NCBI GenBank assembly: GCA_027575765.1
Contig: JANBPT010000037.1
Coordinates: 35,065 to 99,064 of the forward strand
Source of the DNA: Tieghemiomyces parasiticus
Lineage: Eukaryota > Kickxellomycota > Dimargaritomycetes > Dimargaritales > Dimargaritaceae
Length of the DNA stretch: 64,000 nt
Reading direction: 5' to 3'
Shown: one piece after another, positions 34,791 to 45,178 of the stretch
Layout of the letters: each line of letters starts with the position of its first letter
How positions within the stretch are numbered: position 1 is the first letter of the stretch
Made by a program: the position numbers and the translations under genes
Notes under the pieces: model-generated
Told to the model about the DNA's origin: nothing
Seen by the model: the letters and a program-made list of their open reading frames with translations, nothing else
Database searches by the model: none

Positions 34791-36431
34791 TCATAATGCC
34801 TCAGCTAATTGCCAGACCTGAAACCGGTAAAGGGGCGCCGCGTCGTCATGGCCGGGATTATCGAATTCTAGGCTGACCACCGGGGTTAGACCGTGGTCAA
34901 GCATGGCGGCCGTCCAGGCCTCCATCTCGCGGGTGTGACTAGCGCGTAATGGTGAAACGATCACGAAGGACTTGCAGCCGTCCAGGATACCCTTCGCGCT
35001 TTCGGTGGCTCCGCCCGTGTGAGTGGCAATCGCGGCAGTTGAGAACGGCATCTCAGCGTCCGGTTGCAGGTAGTGTCGGATGAGAGAGGCTAACCAAGGA
35101 GCATGATCCAATTCGTAGATGATATCGGCCGCCACCACCATATCGAATTTTCGGTTCTGAATCTGCAATCTAGCGCTACTGCCCGCGCCGTTATCACCAT
35201 CATCATCGCTGTTATCAGTCGTGGTAGTAGTAGTAGTAGTAGTGATACCACCTCCTTTCGTAGCAAGTCCGGTCACACCACTTTGCTCGCTCGAGTCGAA
35301 CCAACTCCAATCCAATGTGGCCGCACGGGCCACCTGTTTTTCACACCCATTAAGCTCCAAATTATGGGTCAAGTTATCCACGATGGGCCTCAAGTAATCC
35401 GTCGTGCATAAGTACTTGGCCCCCATCACTGCACAAGCCAGCCCTACTAAACCGGTGCCGGCCCCGATTTCCAGCACCCGGCGGTGGTGGACGGGCACCT
35501 CCCTCCGGGCGACCAGTTCGGCGAGGAGGAACGCGGCCCCCCAGGTTTTGTAACCGAGGTCGACCTGGGCGAACGACGGTTCGCGGAGGAGGATAGACGT
35601 GGGAGATGGGGTGCGGGTGGCGAGCCGGAAACACTTGGTGGTCGGGCCCGCGGCGGTTTTGCCGCAGAGGTTGGCGATGGTTTCGGCGGCAAGGTCGAGC
35701 GCCTGGGCAACCGTAGCCTTGAGGGCTGTTAGGTTGGAATGGTGGTGGTGGTGTACCGCAGCGTCGGGGTGGTTATCCACCGTAGCAGCCGGGGTCGGGG
35801 AGGTGACAGCGACGGCAGTGGTCAGTTCGTCAAAGAGCTCGGTACCTCGACGGATGAACTTCGTGAGCCACTGGACCCACTCTGTCGGATTGGCCATTGG
35901 AGGTGGGGTGGTCGCCGGTTCTTCTTCGAGTTGGTCAGTTTGATTGCTGGGGCGGGACGGCGACTTTGGACGGTGCGGAATGGAATCGGTGGGGACCAGG
36001 CCTAACTGGACGTGGGCCCAGGCTTCGGAGGTTGGGGTGGAGTGACGGGCTAAACTGACCCGTGTGCGGTGGTCGACTTGGCAGACCACGGACCAGACTT
36101 GGGCGAAGGTCAGAGTCTGGCTGAAGTACTGGCTACGATGGGTGATTAGGGCCCGGGGTGCCGCGGTGGAGGTGGCCACCCAGGTGAATAGGATATTGGT
36201 AGTCGACGGGGCCCCTGGGCGATCGACCGTGGCGGACTGAATGCCTAGGCCTCCGATGGCTTCATCGGAATCCCTCCCAGCTGCCACTTTCGCTTGGTCC
36301 GAATTTTCTGGAGGCTCATCACTAGTGAGCGGCAAAACGAGGGCGTCGTCGTCGTACACCGTAATGGGTAAGGCGGGGAACCGGCGCCAGGTCGGGCACA
36401 GACCGTCCAGATCGAATGGCCGGGTTGTCAT
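34791..36431 (-). CDS. Class I SAM-dependent methyltransferase (METTL21/Rrg1-like)
   Basis: Predicted protein (lysine) methyltransferase of the Methyltransf_16 group, which includes METTL21, FAM86 and fission yeast Rrg1. 546 residues without intron. The family entry block LGYKTWGAAFLLAEL (about 293-307) precedes SAM motif I (VLEIGAGTGLVGLAC), the post-I TTDY, the NLTHNLELNGC helix, and motif IV/post-IV FDMVVAADIIYELDHAPWL. Two parts are long for the family. One is a 280-residue N-terminal region ending in a His-rich patch. The other is an insertion between the DWSWF and FDMVV blocks with nine Thr in a row then Asp/Asn, encoded by a GTA/GTG run on plus at about 35224-35243. Substrate unknown. 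Confidence 0.85.
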   Translation of the reverse strand: MTTRPFDLDGLCPTWRRFPALPITVYDDDALVLPLTSDEPPENSDQAKVAAGRDSDEAIGGLGIQSATVDRPGAPSTTNILFTWVATSTAAPRALITHRSQYFSQTLTFAQVWSVVCQVDHRTRVSLARHSTPTSEAWAHVQLGLVPTDSIPHRPKSPSRPSNQTDQLEEEPATTPPPMANPTEWVQWLTKFIRRGTELFDELTTAVAVTSPTPAATVDNHPDAAVHHHHHSNLTALKATVAQALDLAAETIANLCGKTAAGPTTKCFRLATRTPSPTSILLREPSFAQVDLGYKTWGAAFLLAELVARREVPVHHRRVLEIGAGTGLVGLACAVMGAKYLCTTDYLRPIVDNLTHNLELNGCEKQVARAATLDWSWFDSSEQSGVTGLATKGGGITTTTTTTTTDNSDDDGDNGAGSSARLQIQNRKFDMVVAADIIYELDHAPWLASLIRHYLQPDAEMPFSTAAIATHTGGATESAKGILDGCKSFVIVSPLRASHTREMEAWTAAMLDHGLTPVVSLEFDNPGHDDAAPLYRFQVWQLAEAL

Positions 36432-37764
36432 CGGGAAGGCGAGGCGAGGCAGGTGGTAGGGCTTCGTGTCAACGGCATAAAGGGATGTCGAAATCGAGGA
36501 GGGGTTATGGGGATTTGCTCGGCGTATTACGGTGTTTAGAGTAGTTGACAGCTCTCGAGAGAGCGGACTTGGTAGCGAGTGAATGTATTCTTTCCACCGG
36601 CCAACTTAAAAATATTTTCAGGAGTGACAAATTGTTAGCGACAATGTGCTACAGGTGTTCTCGTTGGTCCGCGCATCGGGTTGGTCAGAGGGAATGTAGG
36701 GTGGAGGGGAGAAGGCGAAACCGGGACTGATTGGAAGGGGAAGGGACTGGAGTTAATGAACCATCTGGGGTGACAGTGGCAGTAAGGGAGCGGGCGCAAA
36801 CCGGATATCCCAACTAACGCCGGCCGGGCCGAGGTGCATCTTAGCCATTGCTTAGGCTGACCTCAGGTCGGTGTGACACAGGTACCTACAAAGCAATACT
36901 AAGTGGAGCAAGCTAACCCAGGCGGTGACGGGGGTCCACCATATGCCCTACTTGACTGCGGAAATCGGTCTGGCTGGGAATCCTTGAAGTGGGAAACGTG
37001 TTAGTATATCTAGTGAATAGACATACTAGGCCAAAAGAGAAGTGCCAATTTATGCCATAAGCAGCGAGGGCAGTTACTGTACCGAGACACCATTACTAGC
37101 CGAAAAGATATAGATATCAAAAGCGGAAATGTTGCTCGGGCGTGATGAGCAACGGCGAAGGGCGTTTCCAGAAAGTACTGGGTGCGATGGGCTGAGGAGG
37201 GCAATTAAATATTTATATAAGAGGGAGAGAGTAGAACATGATATCCGACGTGGAGAAGGTGCGGCGGCTGGTAGTCACCCGACCGACGTGGTCTGATCAG
37301 TAAAGACCATCGTGACGTGACGGAGGAGGTTTCCTAAGAAAAATAAAGGGTAAAGGCTCCACTGAGTAGTGTGTCCCATTGGGGCCCATCATGCAACGTT
37401 GCGCCCCCCCCCTGACCTACATCCCTAATTAGGTCAGTCATATTATCAACAGAAGTAAGAGGTTTCCGCCTTCAGTGTGGCAATCTCTCCGGCAGCTGGA
37501 CTCGGGAAGCAAGGGTGAGATTGATATAGCGGCCACAATCAAAGCTCTCTCTCCCCCTTCCCTTCATAAGCTCTCGATCTGACATTCCATAGCGAGCCCG
37601 CATTACGATAACGATGCGTACACGCGTAGCCATAATTGCGGCAAAGCCTTGGTATGAAGCGCTTTATCAATGTAAGGTAAATATCAACTTGCAAAGTGGG
37701 TCACAACAACGTGAAGCAAAGATGGTACTAACCCATGAATACTCTCCAGGTTGTACAATCAAAA
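36432..37764. other. Upstream region of the methyltransferase
   Basis: 36440-36800 is purine-rich on plus, i.e. the pyrimidine-rich leader side of the minus-strand gene. No gene recognised to 37764. AT-rich around 37200-37350. Confidence 0.5.
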
Positions 37765-39497
37765 CTACTCTTGAGGGAGGGCCTGGAACCGCCAGTCGTC
37801 CTTCACCTGGATCTGGTCAACGGTATGTAGGGCCGCGTGGTGAAACAGTTCGTCATTGGTATCACCGTAGACCCGCCGGAAGAAATCGAGGGCACGCACG
37901 ACCTTAGCTACATGGTCATCATCGGCGGCCACCGCGCGCTCCCGGATATCATGCCAGCTGTCAGGGTAGGCCCTCATGGTCCCGTCACCGTTACCATCAT
38001 TGCTGTCGCTCTCGGTATCGGAAGGCGAGAACGGTAGGTTGGTCGCATCATTCCCTATCGCCCGGTGGTTCCCCTGGCGCCGCCGCAGGTGGGCATCCCC
38101 TGGAACGTGGGGTTCCTTAGGCAGGGCCCCGCGCCCCTCGGTAGCGTACACGGCCAGTAGGATAAACAGTTGGAGGCGGAGCTGACGCACCTGGTCGCGC
38201 GGGTCGGTGAGGTGCGGGACAATCATGAAGGTGGCGTAGAGCGAGGTGACGGCGTGAGCCAAGAAAAAATCCAGACGGGCGGGTCGTTTGGTCACAAGAC
38301 CGGCGTAGGCCCCCACCGTGCTCACAGCCAGTCGGTGGAGCACGTCGGGCGTCACCGGGCTGGAGCGGTCGGCGTCCGTGGACTGGTCCGCCGGAGCCAG
38401 AGGGAGGTAGTTCTGTACCAGCCGGCTTAGCTTTTGCATGACGGCTGGGCGGCCCAGCAGGCCGGCGGCGCGGCGCGAGAAACGGGGTTCGGCTGCGTTG
38501 ACCTGGAAATCGCCACTGGCGTCCTCGGCCACCTGGTGCAGGGACAACCAGGGATCAGTCGCTGTCTGAGGCTGCGGCGGCTCCTGCATGGCGGTAGTGG
38601 CAACAGTGGGCTGGTCGATGACGGCGGCCATATCTAGGTAATGGCTGCAGGCGTAGGCCAGGCCCTCGCTGAGCAGCTGGTCGTTGTGGAATTCGATGGC
38701 GTAACCAATGTGGATCATCGGGTGGGTCAGGCCTCCGTACATGCCCGCGAGGAGCAACGGGTAGTAGGTTTGGAAGACGGACTCCATGCCGCGCTCGCTA
38801 ATCTCGTGGTCGAAAAAGCGGAGGTAGGCGCCATACGTCCTGTCCGTAGGGGAGTGAGTGGCGGTTGGTGTGGGTGCCAGGTATGATGAATTACGGGCGT
38901 AGGGTGGTGAGAATTGTGGGGCGGGCCCTGGGCCAGTATCCACGGGGGGTTATTGTACGACCATCCACCACCAGATGCGTCAACGTTAGGGAGCGGGGAC
39001 GAGGCAGTTGGTATTCATTTTACTTACTCACGCTGGCCGAGGTGGTTCATGAGGCTATCGCGCGTAATGTTGACATTTGACTTGGGCAGGGGTTCCAGGC
39101 GCGGCAGGTAGTCGTCGTACGTCTGTCGCAATCGCTCAGGCGTGGCACCCAACACCCACTGTGAATACAGCTTATGGGGAAGGTGCTTGGACCGGAACCC
39201 CATGTAGACGATATTGCTACGGTGGGTGTTGCGGATGTAGTTGAGCAGCGCCACCTCGGCTTGTGGGTACCCGCCCATATTCACGTGGTCGGTATGGACG
39301 CGGGCCGTCAGGGCCGGGAGGTCAGCAAGGCGGCTGAGCATGGTGGTGGCGGTGAGGGTGTGGGTGGAGCGGGCGAGAGCTTTGGATAATTGTAGGGGCC
39401 GCAGGAAGCCAGCGCTGAGCGTGGTGGCGGCGTTGCGGCGAAGGGTAGGAAGGGGGTACAGGTGATTAGCGCGCAGAATACTATGCGCGCGGAACAT
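37765..39497 (-). CDS. Questin-oxidase-like protein (DUF4243 family)
   Basis: Family named for fungal questin oxidases (GedK, AflY), Baeyer-Villiger-type enzymes of anthraquinone metabolism; many members are uncharacterised. Exons 39497-39028 and 38839-37765 give 514 residues. Exon 1 has the family block SKHLPHKLYSQWVLGATPERL and the lead-in to the splice (DSLMNHLGQRE). Exon 2 begins TYGAYLRFFDHEISERGM and contains GLTHPMIHIGYAIEFHNDQL, the most conserved histidine-rich block. The splice uses GA/GTAAGT with a CAG acceptor, 188 nt apart. The N-terminal 45 residues are rich in Arg, Leu and Ser with few acids (FRAHSILRANHLYPLPTLRR), possibly a mitochondrial presequence. No biosynthetic cluster surrounds it, so a role in secondary metabolism is not supported by context. 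Confidence 0.85.
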
Positions 39498-40418
39498 GGG
39501 AAGAGTAGGCGGACCTCTAGGGGGATCCAAGCGACGCTATCCAGGTATGCTGACGATGAAAAAGGGTGAAAGCGGACGCTAGGGAGAAGGGTGAGGGCGG
39601 GGTAAATAAAGGCCGGCTTAGTTGACGGGGACCAACAACTGCGAACGTGTGACGACGTAGCACCTTGCATCTAATCGTTCCGGCCCTTCATGCTTATCCA
39701 CCTGAATCCGACCGGAAGGTTTCGCCTTGGGCAGCGGGGACGAGCATCCCTCACCCGTGCCAGTCATTAGATAGCGTTCGGTCCCACGGTCGGCAGGCCT
39801 CGGTCTGTCTCTCAGGCTGACGTGTCTCACCCTGTGACATGGAGCTTATGCCGCTGTATGGGATCTACCGCAGCGGCGGTCGAAGCTGGGGTCCATCCGC
39901 CTTACGTCCTCCTACCACCGGGTGGGGGCAGGGAGCCCTCCCCCTCCCCACCTTCGCTACCCCTACGCTTATCCACAATATCTGGCCCGGCTCGATAAAC
40001 CTCCTAGAGATCCTTCTGTTAAAGACGTCGCTAATCTACACCACATTGTATTGGCCCTACCAATCACCCTCCCCTATAACTGACTCCCACAGTTTAAACC
40101 TACCATTAGGATGTGGATTCGTGCGCTTTAGTCTTTTAAAACAAACGTGAGAGAAGGAGAGATCCACGCGCCGCGCTCGATACCAGCAAAAGCACACCAA
40201 GGGTCTGGATTGGGCTAAGGTCGTGAATTAAAAAAATAATGGGGCAGTCCATCCTGCGAGTAACGGTCGAACCGCGGTATTAATTACATCTGATTGCACA
40301 CTTACTGTGCCGTCAACTAAGTTCCAAAAGTGATGCTCAGCTCAAAGTACACCAGGTTCGGGATGCAAATATTTATACACTGTAGCAGTAAATAGAACGG
40401 GGGTGGGCAGTACGTAGA
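39498..40418. other. Intergenic region between two minus-strand genes
   Basis: 39500-39640 is the leader side of the questin-oxidase-like gene. A 103-codon plus-strand open frame (39839-40150) is hydrophobic but unrecognised and probably incidental. 40220-40418 is AT-rich and likely the 3' side of the mannosyltransferase. Confidence 0.5.
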
Positions 40419-41636
40419 CTAAGGCCGGGCCATGTTTTGTTTCATGGTGGTGATGTTAAAGTCGCTGCGCGGGTCCAACCTGAGGAAGTCAGGGGTACAC
40501 GAGTGGTCCTGTGCGTTGACATTCCGCTTGGGGTTACAATCGCAGTTCTGGAGGTTTACCGTGAGCCCCGCGGGGCAGTTTTCGAAGACTGAGTGGCGGT
40601 AGCCGATATCCTCAAAGAAGTGGATCTCGTCCTTGCGCAAGAACATGGCGGCCGCCAGCGAGTGGACGGGGGCGTCGCCCCAGCGTTCGTAAAAGAAGCC
40701 GCCGGCCTGATCCAGGTGGTCAAAGTAGGCCTGGTACCGCTCGGAGCGCAGCAGATTCAGGCTGGCAATCTCAAAGTTGGACCAAAAGTGACACATGTTG
40801 TAGTCGCCGGTGCGTTTGTCCACCACCCACTCGAGGGTGTTGGGGTGCGACACGTACTCCGGGTGCTGAGCCATGAATTGCTTGGTGGTCTCCCAGAGCG
40901 TGGTCACCGTGGCGCTGGTCTCGTGGAAGGCGATGTTGAAGCCGTATTTGAGGTCCCGCTCCTGCATATATACAAACGGGTCGTACTCAATATTACATGT
41001 GAAGTCAACATCGGGCTCCACGCGCCAGTAGTAATCATACTGGGCGAGCAGCGGGTGGTGGAAGAAAAAGCCCGAGTTGAAGCGACACATGTGGCGGTAC
41101 GACTCGCTGCTGCCGTAGAGGACATCCTGCAGCTTCTTGCGGCCCGCGGCAGCCTTGTGGCGGTCGATCCATGGCGGATAGCTCCAGTGCTCCTTGGGGA
41201 TAAGGCCGTAGGACACGTTGCCGCTTACGACTGCGTCCACCGTCTCCTTGAATAAGTCGTCGAATGGCTCATCATTGAGTATCACGTAGGGATAGTGGTA
41301 TTTGTGGTTGAAACGCTGTTCAAGCTGCTTCAGGCTGCTCCGTAGACCGGAGGCCTCGCGGTTCCGGGCCAGAATCACGAGCACGGCGCTGGCCCGCTTG
41401 TCAGTCGTGGCCACGGCTGGGCTAGCCCCGGCGGTAATGAAGGGCGTAGTAACAGCCTTCTCCGCCGTGGCCGCGACCGTGGGACTAGCGGGGACGGCGT
41501 GGTTGGCGGGCAAAAGTGTGCTATTGGGACTTGGCAGACGAGGCCCGTGGAAGGTGAATAGAAGATGCAGGAGGAGAACAGTCATACCCAGGCCAAACAG
41601 GACCCGGTACGGCGTGCGACAGAAGGCTATACCCAT
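40419..41636 (-). CDS. Alpha-1,2-mannosyltransferase, GT15 (KTR/MNT1) family
   Basis: Golgi type II mannosyltransferase extending O- and N-linked mannans of the fungal wall from GDP-mannose. 405 residues from the first ATG; the open frame extends upstream but without ATG. A short cytosolic N-terminus is followed by a membrane anchor (VLFGLGMTVLLLHLLFTF, about 12-29) and a Ser/Thr/Pro stem. The catalytic domain begins at ASAVLVILARNREASGL. GT15 blocks are HKYHYPYVILNDEPF, YRHMCRFNSGFFFHHPLL, YDYYWRVEPDVDFTCNI, GFNIAF, YNMCHFWSNFEI, and the GGFFYERWGDAPVHSLAAA segment. Cysteines near the end (CNPKRN, SCTPDFL) fit the family. Intronless. GT15 is essentially fungal, which supports the organism call. 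Confidence 0.95.
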   Translation of the reverse strand: MGIAFCRTPYRVLFGLGMTVLLLHLLFTFHGPRLPSPNSTLLPANHAVPASPTVAATAEKAVTTPFITAGASPAVATTDKRASAVLVILARNREASGLRSSLKQLEQRFNHKYHYPYVILNDEPFDDLFKETVDAVVSGNVSYGLIPKEHWSYPPWIDRHKAAAGRKKLQDVLYGSSESYRHMCRFNSGFFFHHPLLAQYDYYWRVEPDVDFTCNIEYDPFVYMQERDLKYGFNIAFHETSATVTTLWETTKQFMAQHPEYVSHPNTLEWVVDKRTGDYNMCHFWSNFEIASLNLLRSERYQAYFDHLDQAGGFFYERWGDAPVHSLAAAMFLRKDEIHFFEDIGYRHSVFENCPAGLTVNLQNCDCNPKRNVNAQDHSCTPDFLRLDPRSDFNITTMKQNMARP

Positions 41637-43021
41637 GGCGGGAGGGGGTGGCGCGCAGCGAAGATAAAATGTGGCTGAACACAATAGAGGGGGATTGGAG
41701 ATACAAAATATGCAGGAAGTGCGGTGACGGTCATTAAATAGACATGCTCAAGGCTAAGGGAAAGGAGGGGGCGGCTGGAAGCGGTACAACCGCTGCACTA
41801 CGATAAAGCGAGAGAAATCGAGGGCGAAGCACAAAGGCTTCTTTCTGGTGAGTCGTGGCTTTTGAGGTATATACCATACAGCCCCAGTAATACGGGCGCC
41901 AAGATTATCGGGGCGGGTAGGTGAAGAAAATCTCCCTCTCCCCTCCAATAGACATAAAGAGGAAACGGAAGGGGAGGACACATTGCAGCCGGAGAATGAC
42001 TGGGCCCCCGAAGAGAAGGGAAGCGAAGTAGAGAGGTTTCGAACGGCACAGGTGGTAACAATGACACGAGTGTCACCAACCGCTACAGTGCCGCTCATAT
42101 CACGAATACCATCTTAGCATTTTTAATGGCGAGCCCGGATACACCATGATTGAGGATCATGGAGAGCGAAGGCGAGCACCACCATTATAGAGCACAAGTA
42201 TATGGGTTGTGCCAGTGATGGTTTTCATTACCGGTCGCAGCGGGTTTTATTTATTTACATTGGATGCGGGCCGGAAGAGACGCCGGTACCTCTAGGTGGA
42301 GTTTAAAAACACACTACTTGTAGTTTACGGCCGATCATCCCATAGGAATAGACAGACCGCAATAGACCAAACGAGGGGTGCGTTTTAAACTTATATCATT
42401 ACCAGTACGGCGATTGTATATAAGTTAACTCGGTACATAATAGTGAGGGGAGCAGTGACATGGTCACACCCGTTTTGAGGGGAAAGAGATACACGAAGCG
42501 AAATGAAAAAAAGAGAGCCGGCGCGCAGCAAAGGGAAGAGTGCAGGCGTGAAGGTAAGCAGTGAGGGTGGAAGAGGCTAAGCGAAAAAAGCCCAAAGATG
42601 GGCTAATAAGGGCCGGTCTACAAGGCTGGTTAGCCCAATATTGAACAGCTGTGTTTAGGTCAATACAGGCCGTATTCCGCTCACTAAGGGCGCCACCAAC
42701 CCATCGTGCCAACCGATTTATCACGTGACACGATAAAGGTATTTTCTCCAACCCAAAAAATCTTCCCAATTCTCTTGAAACTTTTCTTCCCATTGCTAGA
42801 CAACCTAGGGCCTACAAGTTTTTTTTTCACCTCCCACATGTTCACCATGGCAGTGGATGGTGTGTTAGCAGCTAAGGCGAAGTAAGACCAGCAGCATGAA
42901 TGGCACCAAGGGAAAAGTGCATAGTAGGCCATTAAAAGCTGTCCGGCCTCGTGCACACCACAAGACTCCTCCTCTTTCTCTGCCGTTTAGCTTACAGCCA
43001 TAAACCGCCCCCGCCTCCAAT
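41637..43021. other. Divergent region between the GT15 gene and RPL7
   Basis: 41700-42110 is purine-rich on plus, the leader side of the mannosyltransferase. 42120-42460 is AT-rich. 42470-42800 is also purine-rich on plus. A TCACGTGA lies at 42721, 300 bases before the RPL7 start. No gene recognised. Confidence 0.5.
42721..42728. promoter_or_regulatory. TCACGTGA palindrome upstream of RPL7
   Basis: Same eight-base E-box palindrome as upstream of INTS6 and between eIF3b and RFA1. Regulatory role inferred from position. Confidence 0.4.
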
Positions 43022-44389
43022 ATGTCTGCCAGGTAAGTGAACCTCTCCATTCAGGGGAGGCGATTCGGATCTAGGGATCTACCCAGATCTGTATAGGATC
43101 CCACCAGGGATTCCGATCGTCGCCGATCGGAATGCCTCGTAGGATCCTACTTCTACTAACCAGATAGTGGAGAGTCTCTACAGCCAGCCTAACCGGCTGG
43201 CTGTAGTTAATCCCCCCCACCGGTTGAGTGGACCTGGACTTCGGGTCCGAGCTACGTGAGGACTGGTGTATATATCCACCAGTCCTCATGTAAGCCGTCC
43301 ACTTTTGCCGTGTGTCATTTTAAATGAATTGGGGTCTCATAACTAATCTGTTCAATTCTCTTTCTCCTCCCTTTTCCCGCCGGCTACAGCAACGCCACTA
43401 AGGTCTTCGCTCCCGAAACGGTTCTTAAGAACCGTAAGGTTAACGCCGAGCAGGTCGCTCAGCGCAAGGCTGAGCGTGCCGAGCTCACCAAGGTAAGTAC
43501 CGCTTCTTAATGTGCCTGCCAAATAGACGATCCCGTCTCTATCGTGAGATGATGATAACTGCCACTTGTTGGCGCTATGTCCCATCGGGGACAACTGTGC
43601 GAAACCATAATAACTGTCTTTCGGAACTGATTGCATGATACGAGCTCTCCTTGCTCATCAGGTCGAGGGATCTCTTTCATCTTGTACCCACGGCGCTTAC
43701 TAACTTAATTATCGGTCACTCTTTTTCGCCTCTATCTTCGTGATATTTTTTCCATCGAGTAGAAGCGCGCCGAGACCTCCAAGGTTATTTTCAAGCGCGC
43801 CGAGCAGTACCTGCAGGAGGCCATCCAGGCCGAGCGTGCCCTCGTCGCTGCTCGCCGTGAGGCCCGCGCCACCGGTAACTTCTTTGTCGAGGCGGAGCCC
43901 AAGGTTTTCTTCGTGGTGCGCATTAAGGGTATCATGAAGATGCCGCCCAAGCCCCGCAAGGTCCTCCAGCTGCTGCGCCTGCTCCAGATCAACAACGGTG
44001 TCTTCGTTCGCGTGAACAAGGCTTCGTTGGCCATGCTGCAGCTGGTCCTTCCCTATGTGACCTTCGGTGAGGCCAACCTGAAGACCGTCCGCGAGCTGCT
44101 TTACAAGCGCGGTTTCGCCAAGGTCAATGGCCAGCGCATTCCTCTGTACGACAACAGCGTCATCGAGAACTCCCTTGGTAAGCTCGGTCTGATCTGCGTG
44201 GAGGATATCATTCACGAGATCTTTACCTGCGGACCCCACTTCAAGGAGGCCAACGCCTTCCTGTGGCCCTTCAAGCTGTCGAACCCCAACGGTGGTTTCT
44301 CTGGCCGCAAGGTCAGAAACTTCATTGAGGGCGGTGACACTGGCTACCGTGGCGACTTCATCAACGCCCTGGTTCGTAAGATGAACTAG
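43022..44389 (+). CDS. RPL7: 60S ribosomal protein L7 (uL30)
   Basis: Large-subunit ribosomal protein uL30. Exons 43022-43032, 43390-43492 and 43763-44389 join in phase to 246 residues (yeast 244). Exon 1 encodes only MSA plus two bases. The N-terminal basic helix is followed by the uL30 core: [54 protein letters not shown], and [19 protein letters not shown] near the end. Like yeast RPL7A and RPL7B, the gene has two introns. The second hosts a C/D snoRNA (43541-43639), the same arrangement as in yeast, where snR39 and snR59 sit in RPL7 introns. The first intron is packed with hairpins (43042-43303). AATAAA follows at 44461. Confidence 0.98.
43042..43303 (+). ncRNA. Highly structured RNA inside RPL7 intron 1
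   Basis: Consecutive stem-loops fill most of the intron. (1) 43042-43048 with 43054-43060, 7 bp near the donor. (2) 43068-43076 with 43082-43089, 8 bp with one bulge. (3) 43095-43101 with 43142-43148, 7 bp, enclosing an internal loop and an inner 9-10 bp stem (43110-43119 with 43124-43133). (4) 43178-43189 with 43195-43206, 12 bp perfect, loop TAACC. (5) 43227-43233 with 43297-43303, 7 bp, enclosing a small hairpin (43236-43239 with 43245-43248) and a stem 43253-43268 with 43277-43292 (16 bp, one wobble). No C/D or clear H/ACA boxes seen. Stem (3) with its symmetric internal loop resembles one H/ACA arm but lacks a matching ANANNA hinge. An autoregulatory or novel intronic RNA is possible. 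Confidence 0.6.
43541..43639 (+). ncRNA. C/D-box snoRNA in RPL7 intron 2 (snR39/snR59-like)
   Basis: Box C ATGATGA at 43549-43555 and box D CTGA at 43627-43630 are bracketed by a 6-bp terminal stem (ATCGTG 43541-43546 with CATGAT 43634-43639, one wobble). The guide upstream of box D, ACTGTCTTTCGG (43613-43624), pairs over 12 positions (two G-U) with the conserved large-subunit rRNA segment CCGAAAGAUGGU, recalled from yeast 25S. That segment contains A807, the 2'-O-methylation site of snR39 and snR59, which are intronic to yeast RPL7A/B. By the strict fifth-nucleotide rule the target would be the G just before A807, a one-base offset. The host, intron number and target all agree. Confidence 0.85.
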
Positions 44390-45178
44390 AGTTCTGTCAC
44401 ACACTGCTCGAGTTTACCTGCTTTAATTGCGACATACCGTCCACTTTAGCTCCCAAGCTCAATAAAACGTGAGAATTTCTCAAAATGGAGGCGTTTAAGA
44501 ACGGTATTATTTGATAGCCGGGTTAAAGGGAGGGCGAAGTCTGCGGCGTCACCGTTGGATTGTTTCGGGGGAGGAGGTTGCTACTTACAGCAGCAGTGGT
44601 CATGCGGTTCGCAATGAATAGAAAAAAGGGAGAAAAAGTTGGCCAAACCTAGCGGGTAGTAGGTAGGTAGAAGTCAAGTGAAAGGGTTGGTTTGGTAGGC
44701 GTTTTGCAAATAAGCCGTGATCCGGTGCACTCACTCCGGATGGACAGCGGGCACTTCTTACCGCGCTAGTTCATCACAAATACCCATGGGCATTCTGACG
44801 TATTCCATCTTAATGCTAACGATTACACCATACTGTTGACTGGGGCCTCCTTGACCATTCACCCTACCGGGCCTACCACATCTTACCCGGTAACAATAGT
44901 TCCCAAAGAACGCCAGATTACATATGGATATATCAGGTAACTCATATTATCTAGGGCATTGGGGTCTCTTCCATAGGCCAACGCTCAGGAATCCCCCGCC
45001 CTTCCCCTTCAGCTTCATTTCACCTCGGCTAAAGTATCACAAGGAAAACTGGCCATGAAGCAACATATTTAATAATAGCACGCTCGCATCCTCCACCCGA
45101 GATAATCGACTAGACAGTGCAATCCACATGTCGGCCCCTAGGTTGTAGGGTGTGATTGTTTGTGTTTTGGTTGTTGTT
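44390..45178. other. Convergent region between RPL7 and BUD23
   Basis: 3' sides of both genes. The AATAAA of RPL7 is at 44461-44466. Mixed composition; no further gene or RNA recognised. Confidence 0.6.

Noticed and set aside
43095..43148. Stem 3 of RPL7 intron 1 as an H/ACA snoRNA arm
   Set aside because: The internal loop is suggestive, but no exact ANANNA hinge or ACA end was found in the right places.
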